DNA of 64,000 bases from Musa acuminata AAA Group (taxonomy: Eukaryota > Streptophyta > Magnoliopsida > Zingiberales > Musaceae): contig NC_088339.1 in NCBI RefSeq assembly GCF_036884655.1, positions 20,861,001 to 20,925,000 of the forward strand. Direction: 5' to 3'. Shown here one piece after another: positions 1 to 12,200 of this stretch. Positions within the stretch are counted from its first letter, which is position 1. The number at the start of each line of letters is the position of its first letter. The notes below the pieces were generated by a model. That model searched no databases, was not told the DNA's origin, and saw only the letters and a list, made by a program, of their open reading frames with translations. The translations under genes were made by a program, and so were the position numbers.

Positions 1-8
1 TAAAAAGT

Positions 9-39
<31 letters not shown>

Positions 40-1200
40 TTATATTTATATAGAAAATTATAAGATAATCTTTAAAAAAAAAGCTCCTAATGAGTTTTAG
101 GAGATGAACTTTGATCATAATATCTTCAATTAAATTATAAAAAGATAGTGATTATCATTTAACTAGGTTTGACTTGATTTTTTAAGATTGAACTAATATT
201 TTTAGATGAACAGATCAAGTAAACCTTACCTATTCAATTTAATTTAACTAAGTCTTATATTACTCTCTTTTTCTTTTTCTTTTTTCAAATTATCCCCACC
301 CCCACTTCCACTCCCACTCCTCCTCCCACATCTCCCTTCCATTGGTTTCCTCCTCATTCTCCTCCCACTCTACCTATGCTTCCTCCTCCCACTCAATTGT
401 CGTCGCTTTCTCTCACTTCACTTTTGTCTCATGCTTCTCCTCCCACTCCACCTCCATCATGATCTCCTCCACTTCACCACTTCCTCCCCCTTTCTCCGTA
501 GCTTCATTATTCCTCACCTACAACTTCTCCTGCTCCTCCTCCCCTATTCTCTCACCGGTCCTCCACTATTTTACTCAAGTTATGCTCATTCACATAATAT
601 ATTAAAAATATATTTTTTTATATAAAATTCTTTTAAATTTATTATGAAACTGAAAAACCTACTTAAGTTATCATAAAAAAATATATATATATATTAATTT
701 TTATATAAAATTATCCTAAATTTATCATAAAACTAATCACAAAATCTTATATTTTCTATTTCATATATTAACTTAGTTATACTCAAAATTAAAATAAGTT
801 AAATTTGATTACCTAGTCTATTTTAATATTTTTAATTTTTTAATATATTTTAAGGATAATTAATTATCGAAACTTCAAAATTCTACTATAATATGATTCT
901 AACAAAAAGTTTACTATTTTTATAATAAATTTAAAAATAAAGTTTATATAAAATTAATATATCTTAATACATTTTGTGAACGAGTGCAACTTGATTGTAA
1001 TTTTTGTGTAACTTGAATGTAAGGGATCCGACCCGACTCAATTTGATCTGAAAGGATCCGACTTGAATTGATATGATCTAAAGGGATTCGACTTGATCTG
1101 GATCGAGCAGGCCCACAGATCAGTCAGGCTTAAAATAGCTCGATTTAGAGGTATTATCATAATTTTTTTTAAATAGATGCCTCTTAATAAAAATCAGGAA
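1..1200. other. AT-rich intergenic DNA, no gene seen
   Basis: The stretch is strongly AT-rich with TA runs near the start. Between about 250 and 560 the plus strand is almost purely pyrimidine, with many CTCCTCCCACTC-like words; open frames there are low-complexity Ser/Pro/Leu and have no family resemblance. Around 1021-1130 short words of the type GGATCCGACTTGA recur. Nothing here looks like an exon. Confidence 0.6.
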
Positions 1201-1223
1201 CGACATCGGATAAAAGCTTACTA

Positions 1224-2150
1224 TTAGGGGTTTTTTTAGTAAATTATATATTATTTAAAAAAAATATATACACTAGGGTAATTTATTAGAAAAAAACCCT
1301 TGGACTTTTATCGTATGGCACCCTTATAATTACTTTTTTTATCAAGGGGTGCTTTTTTTAAAAATTCCAATGGTGCCTTTGAATTGGACAATTTCAAGCC
1401 ATAGATATGCAGGTTGGTTCAGTCCAGTCTAGGCATCACATGATTTTTTACGAATTGGGTTAGGTCCGATCACAATGAATCGAGTTGAATTTTATTGAAT
1501 TTGCTGAGGAGTATAATCTTTTAGTAAATTATATAAAAGTTATTACATGAGGGTTTTTTTTAGTAAATTATATAAAATTTTTAAAAAAATATATACACTA
1601 GGGTAATTTATTAAAAAAACCCATAATATTAGATTTTTATCATATGACACCCCTATAATTATTTTTTTTTTATCAAGGGGTGCTTTTTTTTAAATTTCCA
1701 ATGGTGCCTTTGAATTGGATAATCTCAAGCCAGCAGATTGGTTCGGTCCGGTTTAAGTAAATTGAATCGTGTTAGGTCTGATCACAATGAATCGAGTTGA
1801 ATTTTATTGAATCTGCTGATAAATATAATCTTTTAGTAAATTATATAAAATTTATTACATTGAGGGTTTTTTTAGTAAATTATATAATTTTTTAAAAAAA
1901 TATATATACATTAGAGTAATTTATCTAAAAATATTATCATACGACACCCCTATAATTAATTTTTTTTTTTTATCAAGGGGTGTTTTTTAAAATTCCAATG
2001 GTGCCTTTGAATCGGATAATTTCAAGCCATAGATTTGTAGGTTGGTTCGGTTCGGTTTAGGCATCACATGATCTATTTCGGATTGGGTTAGGTTCAAGTA
2101 CAATGAATTAAGTTGAATTTTATTGAATCTGTTGAGGAGTATAATTTAGG
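1224..2150. repeat. Three tandem copies of a ~315 bp AT-rich unit
   Basis: The copies begin near 1224, 1548 and 1861. Each starts with a GGGTTTTTTTAGTAAATTAT word, continues through an ACACTAGGGTAATTTATT-like segment and a TATCAAGGGGTG segment, then GGTGCCTTTGAATTGGA, and ends near GAGTTGAATTTTATTGAAT. Spacing between copies is about 324 and 313 bp, and the copies differ by small indels and substitutions. No long open frame is conserved among them, so this is a noncoding tandem repeat. Its origin is unknown; a local duplication or an old satellite-like array are both possible. Confidence 0.8.
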
Positions 2151-3025
2151 TGTAACACGAGTATAACCAAGATATTTTTATCAAACTATCTCAAACTTTT
2201 TTAAAATCACTAGCATATGATTCTAAAATATTTAATATATATATTTTAATTTCTTATGATTTTAGGATGAATATATTTTTAAATATGATATTTTTTGGTT
2301 GAATCGGTGATCGAACCTATCCAAATTTCTCCATAACTACTAAAGTAAGATAATAATATAATTAATATTTTTTTAATAAATTTAGACTAATTAATTTTTA
2401 AAATATGATATTTTTTGGTTGAATATATAATCGAGTATAATTCTTTAAATTTTTACTATATATATCGAAACTTTTTCAAAATTACTAAAGTGAGATGCTT
2501 ATATATTTAATATTTTTTTATTTTTATTTTTATATAAATTTATGATGATTAAATTTTTAATAATTTTATATAAAAATTAATATATTTTTAATATATTCTA
2601 TGAACGAGTGTAATAGATAACCTACTTAAAATGTGAGGAGAGAAAAGAGATGACGGAGTGGGAGTGGGAATAATTAAAAAAAAAAATCAAGAGTCAATCA
2701 AAGATGCAGTTGAATTGATTCGATTTATTTTTTAAAAAAATTGACTTTGTTCTAAATGATAAATATCATCTTTTTAATGATATTATTAAAAATATTTTAA
2801 TCAAAACCTCAAAAAAAAAAAAAGAGAAAAAGAAAAGCAAAAAGGGTGCGTTGGTAACATCCAAACATTGAGGTAAAAGCCTCTTACTTGGTTAAAATGC
2901 CCTATATGTAGTGTTAAAATTTGAGGGTATGCATAAAGCTATTTGTGTTTCTCGTTCTGTGGTTTGTGTCTATTCTCTGTCTGAGGCCGGCCAGTGACTT
3001 GGTGCCCTAGCGGTAGGAAGCGCAG
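2151..3025. other. Intergenic DNA and probable HYPK promoter/5' UTR
   Basis: AT-rich DNA to about 2880, followed by a less AT-biased stretch leading into the HYPK start at 3026. A poly-A tract lies near 2810-2822. The transcription start is not identifiable, but the change in composition from about 2935 suggests the transcribed leader begins there. Confidence 0.4.
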
Positions 3026-6000
3026 ATGGAGGGGGGAGAGGAAGCGGCGGCGGCGGCGGTGGCCGCGGTGGATTCGAAGGACTTGCAGCAGCAGAGCAAA
3101 GCCCTCGACAAGCTCACCGATCGCGTCGAAGACCGTCAACTGGACTCCACCCGCGTCCAATCGGTCTCTTGTCTCCTTTTCATATCTTTATTCTGCTCTT
3201 CTTCTTCTTTTCTTTTCTGTTCCGTTCCTTTTTTTTGTCCCCCAAGGAATGATCATGTTTTGTTTTTCTTCATCGGTTTCCTTCGGATAAACGAGTCATG
3301 TCTCTGGTCCTTATACGAGGAATAATCGTAAATCTGATGTCTTTCTCCGTTTATATGGTTCGGATGAATGAGACTATATTGAGTACTTGATCTTCGTTTC
3401 GGAATTCATTTCGAAACTGTCATACGAAGGAAGGGGAAAGGAAAAATCAGAGCTTTTTATTCTTTTTCTTAAAGATTTTGATGCTATAAATGGTGTTTGC
3501 AGGCCATGGCAGCTCTCGCTTCATCCAAAGAAGCTGATTGGAACGCAATGAGGATGCGGTGAGTGAATGCCACCTGAGGCTTCATTTTTCGCTTAACTAA
3601 AAAAAAATTCTTCTTGTTGTACAAATTATGTCTGCTTACGTTTTAAATTTCTTTAATTAATAATAACGTTTATAACTTTCTACCAAAGACACTACAAGGA
3701 TTATTCAAATTCATGAAGCCACCACAGTCAGTATATATGAGTTCGTCTAACTATTCTCTAACAGCTTTTTTTGTGAAATTTGAGGAAAAATCTAATCCTT
3801 TTGATAGAGAGTTAAGATCATATTTGCATGTATATTATCTTGATTGGACTTGCAACAGTGTTTTCTAGCCTTTTTCTAACCACCTCCAATTCACGCACCA
3901 CTTAAGTGTGCAAACCTATACTTTGGTTATAAGAAAGTTAGGGAGCTCTGATGAGCAGGAAAGGCGATATCTTTTGCCTTTAGGAGGAGCTCGTGATTGA
4001 GACCTTGTGCATTTGTGAAGGTTTACTTTCATGGGATCTGCTAGTGCATCCAGAAGGTTGAGATGATTCCTCTATGATCTATGATTCAGTTTCAAACTTC
4101 TTTGGAATTGGAGTTGAAGGGGACTTCAAAGGAAGCAGAGGGAAACTGTTCCACTGAGTAGTTTTGATGCAACATAAGGTGAAAGTGATGGATTCAACAT
4201 GATAGTCTCTTCCATCAGATCTGAATTCTGAAGAATCGAGCTGAACAAGGTCATTCTTAAAACTTGAATCTTCCATTTGGGATTGAAAAACATGGGAATC
4301 CTACAATGTATTGGAAACGAATCCTGACGGTTATTAATGTCAATTTTCATGGATTGGAGTTGAATTGCCCTCCAAATGTTGTTGACAATGGAACTGTTGT
4401 TATAGAACAAGGAGTGGAGGTTGGAGAAGCCCAATGGATAAATACCATTTAAGATTATGTTTTTAAGGTTTTGAAGATACATTTGACAATGCCTAAATAG
4501 GTAACTGAGAAATGGGTAAAATTTGCTAAAGTCAAATTGTAAATTGTAATCGTAAGATGCTTATTTTTGTTGGTCGAAATGCTGAAGCAAAACACAGAGT
4601 TCTTGAGATCAGTTCTTGCATCTTTGAAAGGTACCCTTTGTTGTTATGCCTTTGGAGTGTTGATCAGATTTAACGAAGATTTACGAGAGGAACAATTCCA
4701 GTATGGACAGGACTCTCTCCTTTGGACTAATAATCTGAAATTTATGCCCATGGTCAAAGATGCTTGGAGCATACAAATTAGAGGATTTACATTGTTTCCT
4801 CTGATTCAAAAGAAGAGAAGGTTATGGCACAATTGAAGTGTCCAAGTAAGAATTATTTTTCTAACATTACATTGAGAGTGCAGGAAAAAAGAGCTTAGTT
4901 GCAAGATTTATGGTGTCAAAATTGATTGAGAAGCATGGATGAGGACATCAAAAGAACAGACAGATGTCATTTGTTGGAATACGTGCACTTAATGATATTT
5001 GAAGAATACTTTTATAGACAAAAATCTTGAATGCAATGGCTTCTAAATGGTGATACGAGTACCTCTTTGTTCTTTTTTGTGATGAATGCTAGAAAGAACA
5101 TCAATCAAGTATTTCTCAATATTATTGAGAAATGTTACTGATGAAACTGTTATCGAGCATGAATGCTCAATATTTTTGAAGATATGTTGGGCATGTATCA
5201 TGGCGATAGGGAGACCATGGCAATAGAATATCTAAGCAACAAGATCTTTTGGTTGCCAGATCAACTCTTGCTGAGAAATATGCGAACATGTTAATTAGGC
5301 TGATCAAGTCCAAAATAAAGGATTCTGTATCTTCAATCAAGGATGACAAAGCATCGATACTTCCAAAGCAAAGTTATATGGAATTGGTTGAGATGTTGTA
5401 GGCCCAGATGTTATTAATGTAGTTCAGGAGTTACTTCAGGAAGTTAGTAAGGCAAGTCAATGCAACTACACTTACGGCATTCCCAAACTCAAACACCCAG
5501 CTAGTTTTTGTGATCTCTGGCCAATTTCATGTTGCAATGTAATGTATAAATGTATTACAAAGATTAGGAATAGTTTTTGTAATTAGAAAACTAATTAGCT
5601 TAAATTAGACAGCCCTTGTCCCTGACAACAAACAATAGAAAATGTGATGTTAGTCTAGAAGATCATAAAAGGTGATCACAAGTTTCTCCAAGTTGCACTA
5701 TGAAGATTGACCTTCACAAGGCCTATGACTATTAGATGAGATTTTATCAAAGATATGATTGTATATTGGGTTCCCTAAAAATGGTGTGCTGGATGATGAC
5801 CATGCTTAACTACTTGGAAGCCCTATGCTTATGAATGGAACATGATAGATTATGACAGGTTACACATTTTTATTTTTGATAACAATGGAGTGCCGATCGC
5901 TTAAGGATAATAGAGATGGGAAAATGTTTACAATGTTTCATCCAAAATGCAACAAAATTCATCTCACCCACCTATGCTTTGCTGACGATCTTCTCATGTT

Positions 6001-7750
6001 CAGTGATGGGAATTCAGAAGCTGTTAATATATTGTATAATGTGTAAAATCTTTTCTGCAAATGTCAGACACGGTTGAATGCAGAGAAGAGCAACATATTC
6101 TTTGGTGGTGTTGATTCTGAAACAAATATCCTGCAATCTCTGAAGTTTGAGGAGGAACTACTACCTGTTAATTATCTAGGACTTCCTCTGATTTCTCCTG
6201 AGTTGAGTTATTGTTACTGCAAATGGATAGAAGTACTTCACAAGCTAGAAGCTGTATGCCAAAACTACTTAGTCAGGCAATCTTTGGCTCAATAAATCAA
6301 TCTTGTTTGATCAGGCAAGTATGCTGAAGTAGTGTATTTTTGCTCCTTCAAAGAGTACCAGAGAGGTGTAAAAAATGTTTAGAAATTTCTTTTGGGTAGG
6401 AGCAGAAATCAAGAAGAAAATAAGCTTGATTGCGTGGAAGGTGCAGGAGCCCTTTGCAGGAGGTGATTTAGGGACTAAGGATCTTGGAGAATGGAACCAA
6501 GCTGCAGTGATTAAAAATTTATGGTTTTTAATAGCTAAGCCTCTTTATTGGCCAAATGGGTATGTGCCATGAAACCAGAAGATGGAACATGTGGGATGTA
6601 AAACCACCTAATGATTCCAGTTGGTCATAGCAGTAATTACTTAACCTTCAAGAGAAGGTGTGTTATTTCATTGGTTTCGAGCAGTGATTTAAAAACACTA
6701 GGCGCCAAGGTCCGAAAATGCTCGAGGCGCTCGCCTTGGTGCTCATCCAAAAGAAACGAGACGCTCTAAAATATTAAAAAATAAAAAATAAAAAATAAAA
6801 ATATAATTAATAAATAGAGATTAGCAATGCTAAAATCTAAATAGAGATTATTATATGATAATAATAGTTAACAATATACTGTTAATAGTATTTAATCTAC
6901 TATTAATAGTAGTTAAAGGGGAGAAAAGAGTCATTGACGGTTGAAAGTGGGGAAGGAGAGGCCGGCGGTGATAGAGGAACTTTCGGATGACGGCGGTAGT
7001 GACAGAGGAAAGCTACGGACGACAGTAGCAGTAGTGGCGGAGGAAGCTTCGGGCGACAATAGCGGTGGCGGAGGAAGCTGCAGATGGTAGTAGTAGGGAC
7101 GGAGAAAGCTTCGGATGGTGACAACGACAATAGTGGAACTGTGGACGGTGACATCATGGGCGGAGGAAGCTTTAGATGAATCCATCGGTGGCAGAGGAAG
7201 TTATGTCCCTCTCCCTCGATGGTGGAAGGGGGTGCACATGGAAGCAATGGCAGTGGAGGGAACTGCATACGAAAGCTAGAGCTTTGGACTCGTTCATTGG
7301 CGGTAGAGGAAGCGTTGGTCCTGTGTATTAGTGGCGGAGGCAATTGCAAAGGAAGTGACGACAGCGAAGGCAGTTGCTACGCACAACATAGGGTTTATGT
7401 CTTGGGATCGTGAGAGGGGGGGCACAGGGGTAGGGTTTGCGTGCACAGGTTATATAGCTTGGTTCAATCAGGCGCTCGCTCGAGGTGCCTGGGTTCAGGC
7501 AAGCGCCTAGGTGACGCTTCACCGAAGCGTGCCACTTGGTCGAGGCTTGAGGCAATCTTGCCTTGCCTCACCTGAGCACCCAAGCGTCTCTTTAAAGCCC
7601 TGGTCTCAAGTTTAGGAATTAGGATCAACTCAGTTTTGGTGTGATTCTTGCATGGGTGGAGGCTCTCTCGTATCAAGATATAATCAAGTTGGGGTTAATG
7701 TTAATATACCCATGAAGGAAAGAGTTCTTTTAAGTTAATTAACCATGATG

Positions 7751-7802
<52 letters not shown>

Positions 7803-8050
7803 CTAAGATTGTGTTCTTTTGGCAGGGAGAAAGAATTGGCTGCTGTTAAGATCAATCCCATCGATGTAGACATCATCGCTAATGAACTTGAGGTGAATAT
7901 ATTTCCTTTCTCGCTGTTTGATGAAAGGCAATCAACCTTCAACAGTATTTCATTTGCTACTTTATGCAGTTGGACAAGAAGATTGCTGAGAGAACACTGA
8001 GGGAGCACAAAGGTGATGCAGTTGCTGCTGTTCGCTACCTACTGCGCTGA
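3026..8050 (+). CDS. HYPK: HYPK-like NatA cofactor (huntingtin-interacting protein K family)
   Basis: Four coding exons: 3026-3163, 3503-3558, 7826-7892 and 7970-8050, giving 342 bp and 113 residues; all introns are GT-AG and all phases agree. The N-terminus is acidic and Ala-rich (MEGGEEAAAAAVAAVDSKD), followed by a helical segment with DKLTDRVEDRQLDSTRVQ. Residues about 72-113 form the NAC-alpha/UBA-like C-terminal domain (INPIDVDIIANELELDK, then AERTLREHKGDAVAAVRYLL). In animals and plants HYPK binds the ribosome-associated N-terminal acetyltransferase A complex (NAA10/NAA15); that role is taken from the family. The length is close to known plant HYPKs. The second intron is 4.27 kb and filled with transposon remnants. 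The start is the first ATG that gives the family N-terminus. Confidence 0.92.
4260..6673 (+). mobile_element. Decayed L1-type LINE remnant (endonuclease/reverse transcriptase region)
   Basis: This lies inside HYPK intron 2, in the same orientation as the gene. Translated pieces in shifting frames match the order of a plant LINE ORF2: a VKDAWSIQIRG segment near 4750, LNGDTSTSLFF near 5045, PISCCNVMYKCITK near 5515-5560, MKIDLHKAYD near 5700, the catalytic-type FADD box (HLCFADDLLMFS) near 5970-6010, NYLGLPL near 6170, then a WKVQEP...GDLGTKDLGEWN block at 6375-6572. Many stops and frameshifts show it is dead. The left boundary is approximate. The right part continues to the hAT-like insertion at 6682 and possibly resumes after 7610. 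Confidence 0.82.
6674..7610. mobile_element. Non-autonomous hAT-like element with degraded 8 bp target duplication
   Basis: The element proper is 6682-7602 (921 bp). Its ends are imperfect inverted repeats: CAGTGATTTAAAAA on the left, and on the right a sequence whose reverse complement reads CAGGGCTTTAAAGA. Flanking 8-mers are GTTTCGAG (6674-6681) and GTCTCAAG (7603-7610), matching at 6 of 8 positions with two transition-type differences, as expected for an old hAT duplication. Subterminal DNA is rich in GGCGCC/AGGCGCTCGCC words. The middle (about 6950-7340) is a degenerate minisatellite built on GGCGGAGGAAGC. No transposase frame is seen; Ser/Pro-rich open frames on the minus strand are repeat artefacts. 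It is inserted in the LINE remnant. Confidence 0.75.
7753..7799. repeat. (AT)n microsatellite
   Basis: About 47 bp of nearly uninterrupted TA dinucleotides, ending 26 bp upstream of HYPK exon 3. It sits close to the acceptor region, so length variation could move the branch point relative to other signals; this is inference. Confidence 0.95.
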
Positions 8051-9298
8051 ATACTTGCTGTTGCATGATTTTGTAGCGATATAGTGCCGTGGCTGCACTT
8101 ATTTGTTCGAATGTTCCAGTGCTGTCAACATTTATATGAAACATTTTTTTTTACTCTTTAGCCCTTCAAATGTTGAGCTGTTGAGGAGTGTCAACAAATT
8201 GTTGCTGAATCATGAAATTGCTATTGGTGGAAGCTCGGTGTTTTTTGCTGCATGCTAAAGTTATGTGCCTCATGTTCTGGAATTCAATTGCTTCAGTGTG
8301 TATATACATACACACACATTTCATGTCAAGATCCTTCAGTTTAAATTATACTTTGTCTTTGTTCCACCTTGGATTTAATCCATTTGCTGTAGTTTTCAGT
8401 GTGCGCAGGTTGCTGTAGTTTGGTACCCTTCTTTACACATGTTTAGTGTCTGTGTGGTGTTACCCTTTCATCTCTGCTCTCGGGGAAGTTTCACTCAATC
8501 AGTTTGGGAGTTGTAATTGTTGTCTGATGCAAGTCTTCAAAAAGAGGAAAAATTGTTCTTGCATGGCATATCAATTATCCAGGCAGATAAATGTCATTTA
8601 AATGATACATTTTGATGCCATGAGGAAGCTGTTCTGATTAGGATTTGTATCACGTAAATAGTCTCCTATGACCTGTCAACTAATTACCAAAATCTTCTAT
8701 TGTTTCAGCCACCAAAATTTTCCTCTTTAAAATGATGTCAACACATAGACAAAGGTAGGCACAGCAATTATATGGAAGATGTTTTCCAAAGATATATTGG
8801 TAAAAATTGAGAAACAATTCAATCATAGCTCCAAACTTGTGGATACTACAATGTACCTGATCATCTGAGTAGGTTTCATAATAAGATAATATTTGATCAC
8901 TGAGATATATCCATGCAATGCCTAAGAATTTACCATTAGAGTACACCAAAAAATTCATTGCCCCAAACTTTAATCAAATGTTCTCTCAAAGAAGGAACCC
9001 TCTCTCTTTCTACAAGGCTTCTTACATTGGCTTCATAAGCAGCTATGCTTGGTGAAAGAGCAGAGCAAGCAAATTAGAGAAACCTTATTACACATAATCT
9101 ATGACTACATACAAGAGTGTGGATAAATATTTTTGCCCCATAACATCGAATTGTAGCTCTCTCCATCCTATAAGAAGAAATACGAAGGTTGGCTGATGCA
9201 CACGGCTCTCGATCTAATTAAGTTAAAGCTAGCTATTCTTGTCATAATAATTCATACAACCATAATGATAGAAGTGACTTGTGAAGCAAATGCTGAAT
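8051..9298. other. Convergent intergenic region between HYPK and GUN1
   Basis: It contains the presumed HYPK 3' UTR and, on the other strand, the presumed GUN1 3' UTR. The sequence is moderately AT-rich with no exon-like signal. An open frame at 8680-8958 on the minus strand has no recognisable motif. Polyadenylation sites could not be fixed from sequence alone. Confidence 0.5.
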
Positions 9299-12200
9299 CT
9301 ACAACCGTAGGGCTTGCAATATTGGAATCAAGTTCAAGGGATTAGCTGACTGCACCCGCTTGTCGTGGAGGAGAAGGATGTTTACTGTGCCAGACTCCCT
9401 TAACCAGGCAGTGACTGTTGCACCTGCTGACACAAAACGGCCAACATTGAACTTTTCCAAATGGAATGGGGCTCCCATCGAGTTGAGCAGTGTCTCGATG
9501 ACACGACGAAGAGTGCTAGCACCAGCCACCTTGCTATGTTTTCCCCATCCTGTCAAAATGCTGTGACAAACTAGTAGTTTAGCAAAATGGGGAGATCCAA
9601 CATGAATGATTTGGACGTCAAATTTAGATTGTCTTAGATATTTAAGTTCTTAAGAAAGTGCATAGAGAGAGAACCAGGATACGCAACAAGGAAAAATAAA
9701 TCAACAGCGAGATCACACAGAAATGCCTTAGGATATTCCAAAGAGAACTAACAAATTTCTCCCCTCTAATACCTTTAAGGAAACTAAAGAATCAGATATG
9801 CATGAGATAATAAAAAAATTAGACCGTTCCTAAATGTCTATGTCATAAACAGGAAAAGGACAATAGTCCTATACTTGATAGGCGAGACATGAGTGCAAAA
9901 TTTAAACAATCAAAGCGTTCGATTTATTTGCTGGAGTTTTCTAAATGATTTGATCACACACACACATTTGTTGATCTTGGTATTCGCCTTTAAGGCTCAA
10001 TCCATATGATTAATAGGTATAAAGCAGTAGTAGTTCCATTCTCATGTTTTGGCATGTGTTTTGAATGGAAAACTCAGACTAGCAGTAAGTATTTGTCATA
10101 ACATGGAAATGGATTATACCTCACATATTCAGGTAGCTTATGCCCTTCAAAAACAATTGAGTGCATACTAAGAAGCCATGCATGAACCATTGCTTGGGCA
10201 GCACCAACAGACATGAGATGCAGATCTAGACTATATTTAGTCCAAGTATTCTCCCAAACATGCCGGTGCACACCTTCAAGCACAACCTGCTGAGCTCCTC
10301 GTCTCTGTGAAAGGTAAGGAAGGAGACAGTAAATGTAGATGCTTTAAATTTTGATGCAGCTAAATACATGCAAAAAAAGAGATGCAATCTCAACTGTGTA
10401 GATAAAATAATATATTCAAAACTATACCAAACATTTCTTTTTGGCATAAAAACAAATGTTAAAAACAAATGTTATATACATTCAACGACCAACTTTTAGT
10501 AAATATTTATGTGAAAACTTTCAAGGTCATAGCCATCATTTTGCTAGTTAATTTTAATATTGAGTACTGATAGCTCATTGAGGACAATAATGAAAGCATT
10601 TGCACGTATGCTAATCTGAAAAAAAAAAAAGTTGTATACAGAAGTGCACCTATATTAAGGGGTATATATGCAAAAAATATACTGAAATTGAGGCGCTTTA
10701 GGAGCAAAGAGAGAAACAAGTTCAACTTTTTTGGACTGAGAAAACTGAGTAATTCATCTAACAACATGGAGTCTAACAACCTAAGCTTCTTAACAGTTGG
10801 TCCCTCTAAAAACATCATATGCACTTTGTCTTCATGAATCTTAATAAAAAAAGTTATTGCCAGGTTCAGTGTCAAAATAAGAAAAGAATCCTTCAGAGGA
10901 AGTCAGAGAAACTACTACCAGTTGCATTATGATACCATAATCATCTTCACTGACAACTTCTAGAAACAGTAGGAAGAGGCAAAAGCAAATTAAGGGTAGA
11001 TGTATACGTTCTTGTCAAGCATACCTGCCCAAAATGCCATAGCATATCAGTCAGAGCATTGTAGAAGGCAGATGATGTTGGAGGATCCATCCGCCTCAAT
11101 TCATCAAAAAGTGACTGAGCTTGCACCCATGCCTCTCTACTGCCCATTAGAAGTCCATGTGCAACACCATATACAAAGTTATCAAATAACCGAAGTTGTT
11201 CTAGTAACAAGGATGCATCTTCAAATGAATTACACCGGCTGCAAGATCAGTTGTATGGTGAAACGAAATTTAGAAAAAAAAAAGTAGAACATTTGATAGA
11301 ATTCCAAATATTATGTAGTGAGTGAATTAAACAATTAATTGATTCTAAGAGCAAATATAAAGTTACCTGCAAGCATTAAGGATAGCAGAGAATGTCACCA
11401 CATTAGGCCTCACCCCCTGCTGGATCATCTTTTGAAACAACCCCAAAATGCAAAGCAGCTCCTCAGACCTCCTCCTAGAGTCTTCTACCACAGCACGACC
11501 TATTCCCTTGGCCAGCTGACCAAAAGCACCAACAATCTGGCCTCCAGATCCCTCCACACCTGCCAACTCATTTCCATCTCCACCATCCTCAACAACGATT
11601 CTAGGCTTACCAAAGGCATCGATTATAGTGTTGTATGTGACTACATTGGGTTCGATTCCCATCCTCGTCATCTCATCAAGCAACCACACGGCACAGTCCA
11701 CCAATCCATTCTTAGCCAAAGTATCAATGAAAGAACTATACAAGACCACATCTGCCTTCAAACCTGATTCTTTGAACTCCAAGAACACATTTGCTGCATC
11801 ACCATACATTCCTGCCTTTGAATAAATATCTATCAGAGTTGAGTAGGTTAGTACACTTGGTGAAACTCCCCGATCTCTCATCTCTTGAATCAAATAACTG
11901 ACAATATCAAACCTGCCCTGCTTTCCATGCCCATTGATCAAACAATTGTAAGTGACAGTGTCCTTGTCAACACCTGTAACATCCATCTCATTACAAACTC
12001 TCACGATATCCTCATACCTTCCGGTCTTCACATAGATTGAAAGCAATGTATTATAGCAGACCCTATCTAACCCAATTTTCAAAGCTTTCATCTTTTCATA
12101 AAGATTCAATGCCTCATCAAACTGTTCCAATTTCGAGTACCCATCCATCAAGGTACTATATGTGACTACATTTGGTTGCACGCTGTTCATGGGCATGTCT

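Noticed and set aside
342..605. Open frame of 87 residues on the plus strand
   Set aside because: It is translated pyrimidine-rich low-complexity DNA (Ser/Thr/Pro/Phe only), with no conserved motif or splice context.
6903..7349. 148-residue Pro/Ser-rich open frame on the minus strand
   Set aside because: It lies wholly in the minisatellite core of the hAT-like element; the repetitive Pro/Leu/Ser pattern comes from the repeat.
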